The notes under the pieces are model-generated. The model made no database searches. It saw only the letters and a list, made by a program, of their open reading frames with translations, and had not been told where the DNA came from. A program made the translations under genes and the position numbers. From the NCBI GenBank assembly GCA_964035575.1, contig OZ037879.1, forward strand, positions 1,054,001-1,118,000: 64,000 nt of DNA, read 5' to 3'. This DNA is from Rhynchopus sp. YZ270_cl-10 (Eukaryota; Euglenozoa; Diplonemea; Diplonemida; Diplonemidae). Positions 1-9,208 of the stretch are shown here, piece by piece. Every line of letters begins with the position of its first letter. Positions within the stretch are counted from its first letter, which is position 1.

Positions 1-205
1 GAGCATCTGTGGGGGTCTAAAACGTGGTTTCGCGCCCGAAAAGTCGTGATTTTACCAAAGACGCCTCGATTTTTGACCCAAATTTTTTTTTCTTCTCGCC
101 CAAAATCGGGCGTGGTAGGTCATAAATGGCCCAAAAAATCCAAAGTCTCAATGAGCAAATTGTGAAGAAAAAAAAATTGGTCGAAGTTTTGGTCATTTTT
201 ACCAT
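1..205 (+). repeat. Left-truncated copy of a dispersed element, also present at 59162-59345
   Basis: The stretch around 65-200 (ATTTTTGACC, then TCGGGCGTGGTAGGTCATAA, then GGCCCAAAAAATCCAAAG) recurs in the same orientation at about 59190-59340. There it lies inside an inverted-repeat element (59013-59691). The first bases here (AGCATCTGTGGGGGTCTA) are the reverse complement of 59341-59358. The window edge cuts this copy, so its left end cannot be seen. No coding potential. Confidence 0.7.
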
Positions 206-1765
206 GTGGCAACAAATAGAATGCAGGTATCAGTATCAGTGGGATTGTTCGTGCAGTGATGTTCTCGTACCTGGAGAGTAGGCCGAGCGAGTGCTGCAAG
301 GTATGTTTTTAAGCCCCGGTTTTTACACCCCCCCGCTCCCCCTTTTCGCCTTTGTCCCGCTCGGATGTAAATCGAAGCATATTTTTATTGTCAAAATTGT
401 CACTTTTACTTTTTTATCATGGCATCTCGTAACCTCTACAACTCTTTTACGTCAGGGAACCGGATGAGGTGCTACTTCCGGACTGAGGAAGGGCAGTCTT
501 TTACTTTCTTTTTTGCATGGAAGAGGTACGGAGCGGCTTCTTGTTTGTTTGTTTGATTTTTTTTGTTGTAGTCTCTACTTTTGCACTCAATTTCTCTCAA
601 CAGGTACCCGAACCGACGACCCTTCATCGTGACAGCGAAACAGTGCCGATGGAAGAGCTGGTGCAATTATTTCAAACCAGGTGGCGACCGCAAAAGTTGG
701 GTTTTTAAACCAATTTTTCCATTAACCCACCCCATAGACCACCTCAATTATTATGAAACTCTTAGTCAGTCACTGCTATAGCCATTAGGGAGCATAGCTA
801 GTGCAAAAAATTTGGCTTCGGGATCCGGAAAGTCTGTCCTCTGCTCTTGCGGAGGACTACAGCAGGCACAAGAAATATCGCGTTCCCCCAGAAAACCAAT
901 TTTTGTCACAGTAATTTTTGCCCAGGGCATGCTCTTGAAGCATGGCGGCTTGGTGTGAGAAGGGGCAGCGTATTGTTTTGTTCTAGATTTCAACGGTTGT
1001 TAGAACGAGTCAAGTGGATGCTTATCTAAACACTGACTTTAGAACAGACCCGAGAGATCAGATATGACTTTGAGGAAAGAACAAAGCAATGCATCTGTAC
1101 CCGCACGCCAGGTTGTAGTTACTTCAGAATTTTCTTAAGTTTGCGCGAAAGAGAGCGGGGGCAACTCCTTTGTGTCATTAGTCCGCTGTGCAGCACAAAG
1201 CGAGGAACCTTAAAACACTACCTGCGTGGTGGCTGAATTCACATCCCTTAGAATTACCAGAATTCAGCCTTTGTTGAAGTAACGTACATACTTGTATGTG
1301 CGTGTCACGCTTCTCCACCCTTAAATGGGTGCACTGCTTCACTGCAGCGGGTAAGCCTCTCTCGACTAGTGCGAACTTAAGAATGTTCTGCTGCAACTTA
1401 CCAAAATCGATTTTCTCACCCCAAACACCCGCAACACCCCACCTGCTACTTCGGTAGCCTGTGTTGTTGGGAGTTGGTTCTCATGTTGATCCCCAGTGAC
1501 TGTCTTGCACTGCTTCTTCTGAGCCCAACACTGTTTGGCCTGTCGACGGGGTAATAAATACGAAGACAGGGGGGCGGTGCCAACAATTTTCCGATGATGT
1601 AACGTTTATCTGATTGATTTATCGTTTGATATACCTTGTGTGTCCTTCTTCATGCACACCAAGCAACATATATTGAACGGTATTTTCAAGCGATACTTCG
1701 TTATGTCATCGGGGGGCGGACCCCGCGCGGACCCTTGACTCTGGCACTCTGGCACTCTGGCTGTA
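206..1765. other. Gene-free stretch with repeat fragments
   Basis: No ORF of coding character. Between 798 and 950 there is a short open + frame with an SGSGKS string that looks like a P-loop remnant, but it is too short to call. 1075-1400 has mixed composition without any family I recognise. The T-rich tracts and lack of splice pairs suggest intergenic DNA. Confidence 0.5.
452..620 (+). repeat. Dispersed repeat, inverted copy at about 25255-25380
   Basis: The segment containing CTTCCGGACTGAGGAAGGGC followed by a T-rich tract and TTGTTGTAGTCT is present in reverse complement at about 25260-25375, inside the 1600-bp element. The two copies differ by scattered substitutions (for example GCAGTC against GCATTC). 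This marks 450-620 as a fragment of the same repeat population rather than unique sequence. Confidence 0.7.
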
Positions 1766-1893
1766 CCTGTGTACCTGTGTACCTGTGTACCTGTGTACCT
1801 GTGTACCTGTGTACCTGTGTACCTGTGTACCTGTGTACCTGTGTACCTGTGTACCTGTGTACCTGTGTACCTGTGTACCTGTGTACCTGTGTA
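1766..1893. repeat. 8-bp tandem array (GTACCTGT)n, about 16 copies
   Basis: Direct reading shows near-perfect 8-bp units. It is open in more than one frame on both strands, which explains the apparent ORFs made of repeated Val-Tyr-Leu-Cys-Thr-Cys residues; these are not genes. The 5' side reads CTGGCACTCTGGCACTCTGG, itself a short direct repeat. Confidence 0.95.
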
Positions 1894-1914
1894 CCCCCAG
1901 TGCCAGTCAGGGTC

Positions 1915-2062
1915 CGCGCGGGGTACCCCGGGGGGTACCCCCGGGGGTAGTCTGGGGGGTACCCCATGGGGTACCCCTCAGATTTGGGGGGTACCCCATG
2001 GGGTACCCCATGGGGTAGTCTGGGGGGTACCCCCTTGGGTACCCCCCGCGGACCCTACCCTA
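1915..2062. repeat. Cluster of GGGGTACCCC palindromes
   Basis: At least eight palindromes built on GGTACC (GGGGTACCCC and longer G/C runs) alternate with CATGG and TAGTCTGG spacers over 150 bp. Each could form a small hairpin. It abuts the 8-bp array to the left, whose unit also contains GTACC, so the two may have a common origin. Confidence 0.85.
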
Positions 2063-2192
2063 AGGGTAGGAATGGGCCACCGTGTGTAAATTTTAGGATG
2101 CAGAAAAAAGAAAAAGAAAACCAACGTGGGGAGAGGGGGAGGGGAATGTATCGAATATATTTTTTTTGATAATGTATGATAACGATTTTGTG

Positions 2193-2230
2193 AGGTGACT
2201 AAGCACAGAGAAGGCTTAGGGTCATCTTTA
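2193..2230 (+). repeat. Hairpin repeat family A, copy 1
   Basis: AGGTGACTAAGC, loop ACAGAGAAG, GCTTAGGGTCATCTT. The CTAAGC/GCTTAG stem is intact and GGTGA can pair with TCATC outside it. Other copies lie near 8456, 9871, 14397, 19086, 19341, 28116, 44499, 49789, 50228, 50856, 58850 and 59870. Confidence 0.8.
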
Positions 2231-2480
2231 CCAAAAAAAAAAAAAAAAAAAAAAACGCTCTTTTTTTATGAGATTCATTTTTTTCCCCCTTATTATGACG
2301 TGTTTGTCTTTCGTTGTTCAGAATCGTGGGAATTTGTTTTCGATGCAATGTACCCCTATCTGAGATAGGTCTTTGTTCAGAAGATGGTTGCGTCCGCTTG
2401 TACGGACCTTTTTCCCATATTCCATGGGTGTTCCGTATTCCGGGGGTTTTCGGGGGAAAATCGGGTCCGTATTCCACTAT

Positions 2481-2526
2481 TTTTCTTGTGAGGAGAAAAC
2501 CAAAACGGTAATGAAGCTTGCGAAAT
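2481..2526 (+). repeat. Short dispersed repeat, inverted copy at 24552-24593
   Basis: Contains GAGGAGAAAACCAAAACGG and TAATGAAGCTTGCGAAA, found in reverse complement within the 1600-bp element at 24148-25747. A second shared piece (GTTTTCGATGCA followed by GTACCCCTATC) lies at 2336-2362 here and at about 25873-25895 in another element. The region 2300-2700 is therefore a mosaic of repeat fragments. Confidence 0.7.
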
Positions 2527-2763
2527 GCTAGTGGAGGTTTTTTCGTAATGTTTTATACTCCCCCCCTTACCACACACTTCGCAGAAAAAACTCTTTTTTC
2601 GTTCGCGAGTTGTTTTGCGTCTTCCGCAGTTTAAACTTTTTTTTCCCCTTTGGGCTTCCCCTTTGGGGGTCAAAACACCCCAAAACTGGTCTTATTTGAA
2701 TTTTTGGTGACCCGAGCGTTCAGCGGTGGTACTATAAAAAAAATTTGGCGTGGCTGCATAACT

Positions 2764-2799
2764 GCACAGTACACAGTACACAGTACACAGTACACAGTG
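2764..2799. repeat. 7-bp tandem array (ACACAGT)n
   Basis: Five units of ACACAGT. The unit is related to the 9-bp units ACACAGTAT (24836-24995) and GTGTACAGT (30117-30272) found elsewhere in the window. Confidence 0.85.
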
Positions 2800-4327
2800 G
2801 AGGAAGGGGGTGTCCGCCGGAGGCGAAAATTTTATTTGGGGGTTCGTCCTACAAGGAGAAAAATGTCTTTTTTGTGTTGTTTCATTCCATCCCAGTTCAC
2901 GGGCACCTCACTCAGTGAAAAAGACCGTTCTAAAGTCACTTAGCTACCCGTCTGCTCTTTTTTTTCTTCCCTAAGGGAATCCCTGTAGAAAAAAAAGTGC
3001 ACGATCCCAAAAGTGGTATTCGTATTCCGTCTTAGGAACACCCATGCCATATTCCCTGTCTTTTTTTTTTTTCTTTTTTGTGAGGGTTTTTTTGTATGGA
3101 CATCCATGTATTTCAAGTCAAAAATGTTTTTTTTGTCTTCCCCCTCTTTGCTTTCTTTTCGTTTCATTTAAGAAAAGAAAGTATATGAAATAATCTTTTC
3201 CCCTTTACTATACCGATACCCCCTTGACCCCTCCTTTTTCTTGAGATAACCCTGTACGAAAGTATTAAAAAAAAAAACACAACAAAAAAGTATTTTCCTC
3301 GAAAAAAAATTATACCCACGTTTTTTTTAACCCCCCATTTTTAGTTTCTCCTCAGCAATGTGTATAGTAATACTCCGAAGTGTGCAAAGTTTAATCTCTT
3401 TTTTATATAAAAAAAGTAAATAGATCTAAGAGGAGGGTTGAGGAGTCTAAAATATAAACCAAGCCAAAAAAAAAGAATAAATACTTTTCTCGGACACAAC
3501 TTTTTTTTTTTTTGGTTTTACTTCTCGCTCTTGAAAACAAATACCCCTTCTCTCTTGCTCCTCCTCCTCCCCCCCCTCCTCCTCCTCCTCCCAGGTAACG
3601 AAGAAAAACAGCAAAAAAAAAAAAAAGAGTGAATATTTGTACCTTCAAGCTGCACGCCTTTGTGTCAAGACGAGATTCCTATTTTTTTTCTCTCCAGTAG
3701 GTGCACCTATCGGCGTAGCACGCATCTGCTGACTCGCCTCCTTTCATGACGCTTGGACTGGAACACCGCCTCCGTACTTGCGGAGTGGGACGCATGCGTC
3801 GCCCCTGTTCCGATTCTGGAACGAGTCCAGCACAGTAATTGAACACTTCCATGTACAATGCGCTGTACTTGACTCTTTTCTGTAGGTTGTGTGATGTATT
3901 ATACACAATTACAAAACCTGTTTTCGGTTATGGAGAGTACGGGGCGAAACATGGTAGGACAGGTGAGGCACAGAGGTATTTCTGGCACAGACCACCACAG
4001 AAATTGTGCTGATGTGCAATCACTTTGGTTTGAATCGCACCATGCAATACACCACCCCGTGTATTCTGCAAATTCTGACCCTGACGGATAACGCCTTCCA
4101 ACCTCTTGAGTCTCGATGGCTCTCTCGATGCGGCTGCGTGCGGTAGAGTGGAGTCGGTTGTACTCCTCAATCCGACAACGTTTTTTTAAATTGAGGAAAC
4201 TACGGCACTAGGGAATGAAAACCACCACCCACCTCCCTCAGACACCCCCCTCTTAGGTAGCACCACCACCCTTCCTTCGCTGCCTACACATCTTCATCCC
4301 TCCCGCTCTCTCTCTCTCTCTTGAACC
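2800..4327. other. Intergenic stretch, A/T-tract rich
   Basis: Homopolymer A and T runs, a CCT microsatellite (3557-3592) and one hairpin of family B (3150-3193). Between about 3690 and 4180 the sequence is less biased and has short open frames on both strands (up to 80 codons), possibly gene remnants, but no family is recognisable and no splice pair joins them. The likely spliced-leader acceptor of the next gene is CTTAG ending at 4256. Confidence 0.4.
3150..3193 (+). repeat. Hairpin repeat family B, copy 1
   Basis: CTTTCTTTTC, ten-base loop, GAAAAGAAAG (perfect 10-bp stem), then TATATGAAATAA. The trailing TATGAAAYAA is shared with copies at 11524 and 20951, while the stem sequence differs in a way that keeps pairing (CTATTC/GAATAG at 20951). 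Confidence 0.6.
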
Positions 4328-5949
4328 ATGCGGCGATCTAACACCTCCGCATCACTGACCATTGCGAAGTGGGCCTGCGCAGTCGTGGTCATCTACGGGG
4401 CGGGGTACTGGACCGGATGGAGCAACGGGGTGGTCAGCGGGTCTGCGGCACGTGAACGGAAACGAACGCTGGAGGCAAATCGGAAGAACGCGGAGGACAT
4501 TACCGTACGCAAAACCCGCCAGGACGTGGACATCATACAAACCGAGCTGCCTGCTGACAATGACGCTGATTCCTCCTCCTCTTCCTCCTCCTCCTCCTCC
4601 GACGACAACAACAATGAAAACAACGAAAACACCTTCGAAGTGTACGACAGCCGTGGGAAGATCACCACTGTCGTGAAGCAAGGCATACTGCTTCAGGACT
4701 CCTCCGCCCTTCAGAAGCAGGCGTTGTCTGGGAAGCAGCTTTCTTGGCATGACATTGAAACGCTCCCGATGTACAAGCACGTCTTCGGGGAGGACGTCTT
4801 GGATGGCGGGCGGAGGTCGCTTCTCTGCCCCCCATGGGAGGCGGAAAAAGACACGCTGCAGATTCCTTTGAAGCATCTTCCCCGCAAAAAGGCAACCTCA
4901 GTAGATCAAAAATACGACAGACGCGCCTCAAACTGCATGAAAGGGGGTATCTGGCATAAGATCTCTTTGGATGATCATCGCAAGATTTTAATGGGAATCC
5001 AAAAATTGCTAAAAGTACAGAAAGGCGAGCATGTCTTCGATTGGGGCAGTGGGTGTGGGCATAAGTTGCGGTTTATTAGCGATGAGTTTGGTGCGTCTGG
5101 GTTTGGGTTGGATGTGAGCGAAAAGAGTATTGACTATAGCTTGGTCAATACGACGAAGAACAACCACTTCTGCCGGGCGAATGGCGTCAGAATCGATGAG
5201 TGGATGCCTGAGAACTACTACGACCACTCGCTCTCCTTCGGCTCTGTGTACCACGTCTACAACCGCACAACGTTCTGCGCCGTGCTCAGATCCATGGTCC
5301 GTGTCGTCCGCAAAGGCGGCTCCATGTATAACGGTTGGACAGAAAACGCAGAATACCGCCGTGCCGACATCGAGCCCTGCTTCCGCGACCTGCCCGTTAA
5401 GGTAGAGATCATAGAGGAAAAGACGCACTTCTCGAAAGTCCCGGTCTTCCCCCTAAAAAGCCAGCAGACCTTCCCAAACACCTATTCTGTGCTCGTTACA
5501 AAGCTGGAGGCAACTGTCGTATGTCAATTTTAAAGTGTATTGTTAGTTTTTTTTATTAGGTTGATATCTTTCTCCTCCGCAAATTTCACAGCCTCAATCC
5601 CTCATCTTTTCCCCGAAAGTGCTTAAACAAGGAGCATCAGGGGTTGGTGCTATTAACCTGAGCTCTCCAACTATAAGCTTTTTAACAGCAGCAGCATTAA
5701 TATACGCTACGCTATTGGTGCTGGAATTACCACTAATGCTGGCATCAGAGAGTTGCCCACCCATCGACCCTCATTTGATAGGTTTAGATATCGTCAATTT
5801 CAAGCTCTTCTTGAGATGAATTACCTTTTAGCCTCTCTTTTACCCCTCTTCCCCCATCCCCCACACAGCCACACTACTGGACCTACGTCCCCTTGACCTG
5901 CGACAAACACAAATGCGAGACCGCACCATACCCAGAGCGCACCCGATAA
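4328..5949 (+). CDS. Membrane-anchored SAM-dependent methyltransferase, two exons
   Basis: Exons 4328-5518 and 5869-5949 (phase 0), 423 residues. The intron starts GTATGT and ends ACACAG. Reading past the donor without splicing would give a four-residue tail and stop, but the donor matches other introns here and the second exon (PHYWTYVPLTC...) is open to TAA. Residues about 12-30 form one transmembrane segment with little before it, so a type II membrane (ER/Golgi) anchor is likely. Residues 85-105 are a Ser then Asp/Asn run. From about 200 there is a class I methyltransferase fold: motif I VFDWGSGCGHKLRF (near 237), LDVSEKSIDY as motif II, SFGSVYHV in the motif IV position and VRVVRKGGSMYNGW as post-motif. 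The substrate is unknown. The intron contains an antisense 18S rRNA fragment. Confidence 0.8.
5615..5825 (-). pseudogene. Decayed 18S rRNA fragment inside an intron
   Basis: The reverse complement reads TGGTAATTCCAGCACCAATA, then GCGTATATTAATGC, TGCTGCTGTTAAAAAGC and TTATAGTTGGA, the conserved small-subunit rRNA region next to helix 18 (the 530 loop). The flank corresponding to GAGGGCAAGTCTGGTGCCAGC is also recognisable (GGGTGGGCAACTCTCTGATG). The normally invariant GCAGCCGCGGTAA is changed to GCATTAGTGGTAA and GTAGC is inserted, so it is not functional rRNA. TTAATGCTGCTGCTGTTA is the form seen in kinetoplastid/diplonemid 18S. It lies antisense within the methyltransferase intron (5519-5868). 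Confidence 0.8.
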
Positions 5950-6278
5950 AAGCACACACGCATATCTCGCCCCCCCCCCCCACACAATGATCTTCTCCTT
6001 CCCCTTAACCCCCCCTTTAACATCTTAAGCCAAAAGCCCCCTCAACTAAACTCGAGAAGACATACACAAAATGAATCCCCTCTTTTTTCTTCAAACTATT
6101 TGTATGTTGTACAACAAATCAAATGCAAAACCCTCCAAGATAAGTTGGACCAGTTTGGGTTTTGTGAAAACCTGTCGGGGTTTGTGGGGGTTTTTGAAAT
6201 GAGATTCTCTAATGTTTTTTTTTAAAGAGGGTAGCATACTCGGGGACGCTCCTCATTCATGTTCCCTTATGGCCCTGG

Positions 6279-6770
6279 TTGAGGTTCTCCTCCGCAAAGA
6301 GATTGTGGGGGCCGTCCAAACTTCATGTAGTCCTTGGGCTCAACAGCCTCGCAGATAATCAGCGCGATAGCATGTCTGGCACGTATGAGGAAGTGGAGAA
6401 GGAGTTGGAAGCAAGCTTCGCCTTTCACCTTCGCCGACGTCTGCAGAAGCAACTCTTGCTTTGCCTAGCGAGCCCCTTCCTCCGTGAAGGCGAGCTCCGC
6501 CGAAGCCTCGTGCACGTCTTCGTCCAAATGGACGCGACAAAAATCTCTTGTCGCGCTGGTAGCACTGCCTCGTATCCCCTCTTATTCCCTCGCACTACCT
6601 CCGATCACCTCGTATTACACCTCGTAAGCGCCCATTGTGCGGCAGCACTACATTTCTATTTCGGAGGACGGAGCAACGTCCAGGTAATGCTCGGCGTTGG
6701 CCGGGAAGAGCAGTTTTCCTTTTGGGTCCAGGCGATACGACGCGAGATAGATTCGGGTTTAGAATCGTAA
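6279..6770 (+). CDS. Doubtful ORF, 163 codons
   Basis: An open + frame of 163 codons. From the internal Met near 6372 it reads as a charged helical stretch (MSGTYEEVEKELEASFAF) followed by LRRRLQKQLLLCLASPF. Base composition is closer to neighbouring exons than to the A/T-rich spacers, and no family is recognised. No clear acceptor lies just upstream, and the opposite strand is also partly open. It may be a small gene, a remnant exon or chance. The rest of 5950-6970 shows T-rich and C-rich tracts only. Confidence 0.25.
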   Translation: MRFSSAKRLWGPSKLHVVLGLNSLADNQRDSMSGTYEEVEKELEASFAFHLRRRLQKQLLLCLASPFLREGELRRSLVHVFVQMDATKISCRAGSTASYPLLFPRTTSDHLVLHLVSAHCAAALHFYFGGRSNVQVMLGVGREEQFSFWVQAIRREIDSGLES

Positions 6771-6970
6771 AGGGGAATAGGTGGGTTAATTAGTAAATGG
6801 GTAGAAATGGGTGAGCTTCTGGTAAAAACCCCCCTGAAAAACCCGGATTTGGCGGGGAAAAAAGCCAACATAATCCCTGAATCCCTCCCTCAAAAAACAT
6901 TAATTCCCATCCAAACACCTTTCAGGGAAAAAAATCCCAAATCAGAAGTTTTTTTTTTCCCTCCAAAACA

Positions 6971-8692
6971 ATGTCCGCAATGAGACATACACCACGCTGT
7001 AGACAGCTTCTTCGTGGTGTTTCGCATTCTTCTGCACTGCAGGGACAGGCTCGCTTTGCTGCAGAAGATCCAGACAAATCCCCTACACAACAGGGCATTG
7101 AGGAGTTCATTGGATCGCACATTATATCGAAGGGGTTTATGGCCGAGCCTCCGAACCCTGGACGGGCCTGGGGACGCGGGGAGTTGGAAGGGAAGGGGTA
7201 TGAGGACCTGAGACGAATCTGGTTTGTCCTGCTGAAGGAACGGAATCAGCTGCTGAGCATTGAGCTCTTCTACCAGATGCAGGAGGAAACCCTGGGGGAG
7301 TTCCCTCATGCCACCCGGTTCGACCGTGTCGCAACCTCCATGAGAAGACTGAAGGAAGTCATGTCAGAACGCCACGACGTCGCCTCCAAGCTCGCCTGGC
7401 GTGAATTCCTCCGACGTGCTGGAGAACAATATTACAGCTTCCCCCCAGGCCCACCCCTCCCTAAGGGATATGGCATCAAACAAAGGGAAATCAATGTATT
7501 CACAAAACGCCGTCTCATCGACACCCCCACTGAATACGAGGAAACCGAGGACGAAGCGTTTTTGAGACTGAAAGACAAATTTGAATTGGTTTTCAACACT
7601 GAGGTCGAAGATGTACAGGAAGCCTTGACCCCGGAGGGGGAGGAGAGGTTCGCTAGAGCCGAATTTATTCGTCTCCGGTTGAGGGCGGCAAGCAGAAACT
7701 TAATTCCGGTGCAAAGGGATCTGATGGCTGCCTGGCGTGAGGAGAGGGAGATGTTGAAGGAGAAGGGCCCGTTTGTGTACCGCATTAAGTTTGATTCGCA
7801 GGAAACAATCGATTCAGTAGTGGCCCGCGCTGCGGCAGCTGAAGACGAGGTCATGAGGTTCGACCTTCACACCGACGTCCCCACTGAGGCCGCCTTCGCA
7901 GACGAAGACCATCTGTACATCAACAGTACCACGCTTCCTCTCGATCCCGTCGGTTCCGAGGCCTACGAGCACATCCTTGCGCGAGAAGATTACTTGCAAA
8001 AGGCTGCAACGCGTATTGCGCCCGTCGCCCCACAGCCCTTTACATCGAAGCCGCGTGGTGTTGACCCATACACAAAGTATGTCTTTGTTTTGCTGTGAGT
8101 TGTGGAAGGTCTTTGAAGGATGGATAGGTTTTTTTGAATATTCAAATTTTCTGTATTTTTTTTTTTTTTGGAAAATTATTTTTAAAAAAACACACTCCCT
8201 GCACACAGCACCCGTCGTGATACTACTGGTCACTCTGCGAATCTATTCTTCCAGTACAGCGGAGGGAAGAAGGTATGTTCGGGGGGAAATATTCAATCGA
8301 GGAGGAAATTTCAAAAGCTTTCTTTTTTTTCTGTTTCTGCCTGGGTTTGATATCGTGGGGTATCTAGCATTCAGAATATAACCCATGGCTGTCTGCCTGT
8401 GGTGCAGTATACCCTAGCTGCACCATTCTGCTTTTCGATGAGCTGTGTGAAGGTAGAGTGACTTCGTTTACAGAGGGGTTGGATCATCTTATAAACTTTT
8501 CTTTTATCTTTACTGCGTTTTTTAGCGACGGTTCAGCTACTCTTTTATTCACTTATCACTTCGTACAACCTCACCCTTTCCCTCCACCACCACACACCAC
8601 CACCACCCTTTCAGACTGAGTACATCGACGCTCCTCACCCTCAAACAATGATCCTCCACCGACCCAATGCACCCGACGAGGACACTGATTGA
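6971..8692 (+). CDS. Mitochondrial large-subunit ribosomal protein uL29m (MRPL47), three exons
   Basis: Exons 6971-8076, 8209-8272 and 8615-8692; introns GTATGT...CAG in both cases; 415 residues. Splicing gives NTRRDTTGHSANLFF and KKTEYIDAPHPQ at the junctions and a TGA at 8690. The family hallmark is at residues 64-95: GRAWGRGELE followed by DLRRIWFVLLKERNQLL, matching the GxxW...ELR.KS..DLHKLWYVLLKERN.LL core of uL29m. The N-terminus is rich in Arg and Ser with no acids (MSAMRHTPRCRQLLRG), as expected for mitochondrial import. The long C-terminal extension with acidic helices is typical of expanded euglenozoan mitoribosomal proteins. It acts in the mitochondrial ribosome near the exit tunnel. 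Intron 2 carries a hairpin family A copy. Confidence 0.85.
8456..8504 (+). repeat. Hairpin repeat family A, copy 2 (diverged, inside uL29m intron 2)
   Basis: GAGTGACTTCG then, after the loop, GGATCATCTTATAAAC and TTTTCTTTT. The 5' stem has diverged but the 3' tail (ATCATCTTATAAACTTTTC) is exact against copies at 14397 and 49789. It lies in the intron 8273-8614, so it would be transcribed and removed. Confidence 0.65.
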
Positions 8693-9208
8693 AATTCTTA
8701 AGACAGAATAAGCGGGCACCTCCCCTCCTCATCCCGACCCCCTTCTTGCGAGGGGGGTTTGAGTGGGAGAGGCGAAAAAGGGGTGGGGGAAAACACGTGT
8801 TGTTGCACTTTGGGGGTCGTAAGGAGGGGGTTAATGGGGATGGGTGGGAGGGGTTCGAAAAAACCCCTAGGAAGGAAAGGGATTTATTCCCAAAGGGGAA
8901 AACAAGGTGAAAGAAATGACAGAAAAAAAAGCCCCCCTAGATTTGCCCAACCTCTACAAAACTCTTTGGGTGATATGATGCGCGACACGAAGAGAGAAGT
9001 TTACGTTTATTTTCTAAAACATGCCGTGTGCCCGGTTGTCGGAGTTCGCGGTTAAGGTACACAGCCCCTCTCGTGAATATTGTATTTCAAATCAACTTTT
9101 TAGAGGTGCAGAAACGAGGTATATCTTGCTTCCTTCTCCCTGCGAAGAAAGGCTCTTCATCAATAATTCCTTTTTTGTCTTAGGTGCAAACAAAGATCAC
9201 ACAACAAG
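8693..9208. other. Intergenic, no gene seen
   Basis: G-rich then T-rich sequence. The only notable site is the polypyrimidine tract with TTGTCTTAG at 9175-9183, the likely spliced-leader acceptor for the next gene, 26 nt before its ATG. Confidence 0.5.

Noticed and set aside
1636-2169. Overlapping ORFs on both strands around the 8-bp array and GGTACC palindromes
   Set aside because: Produced by the tandem array and palindromes; no protein-like composition outside them.
2193-2230. Spliced-leader RNA gene as identity of hairpin family A
   Set aside because: The sequence does not resemble the diplonemid spliced leader as I recall it, no Sm site or conserved donor follows the motif, and copies lie inside introns.
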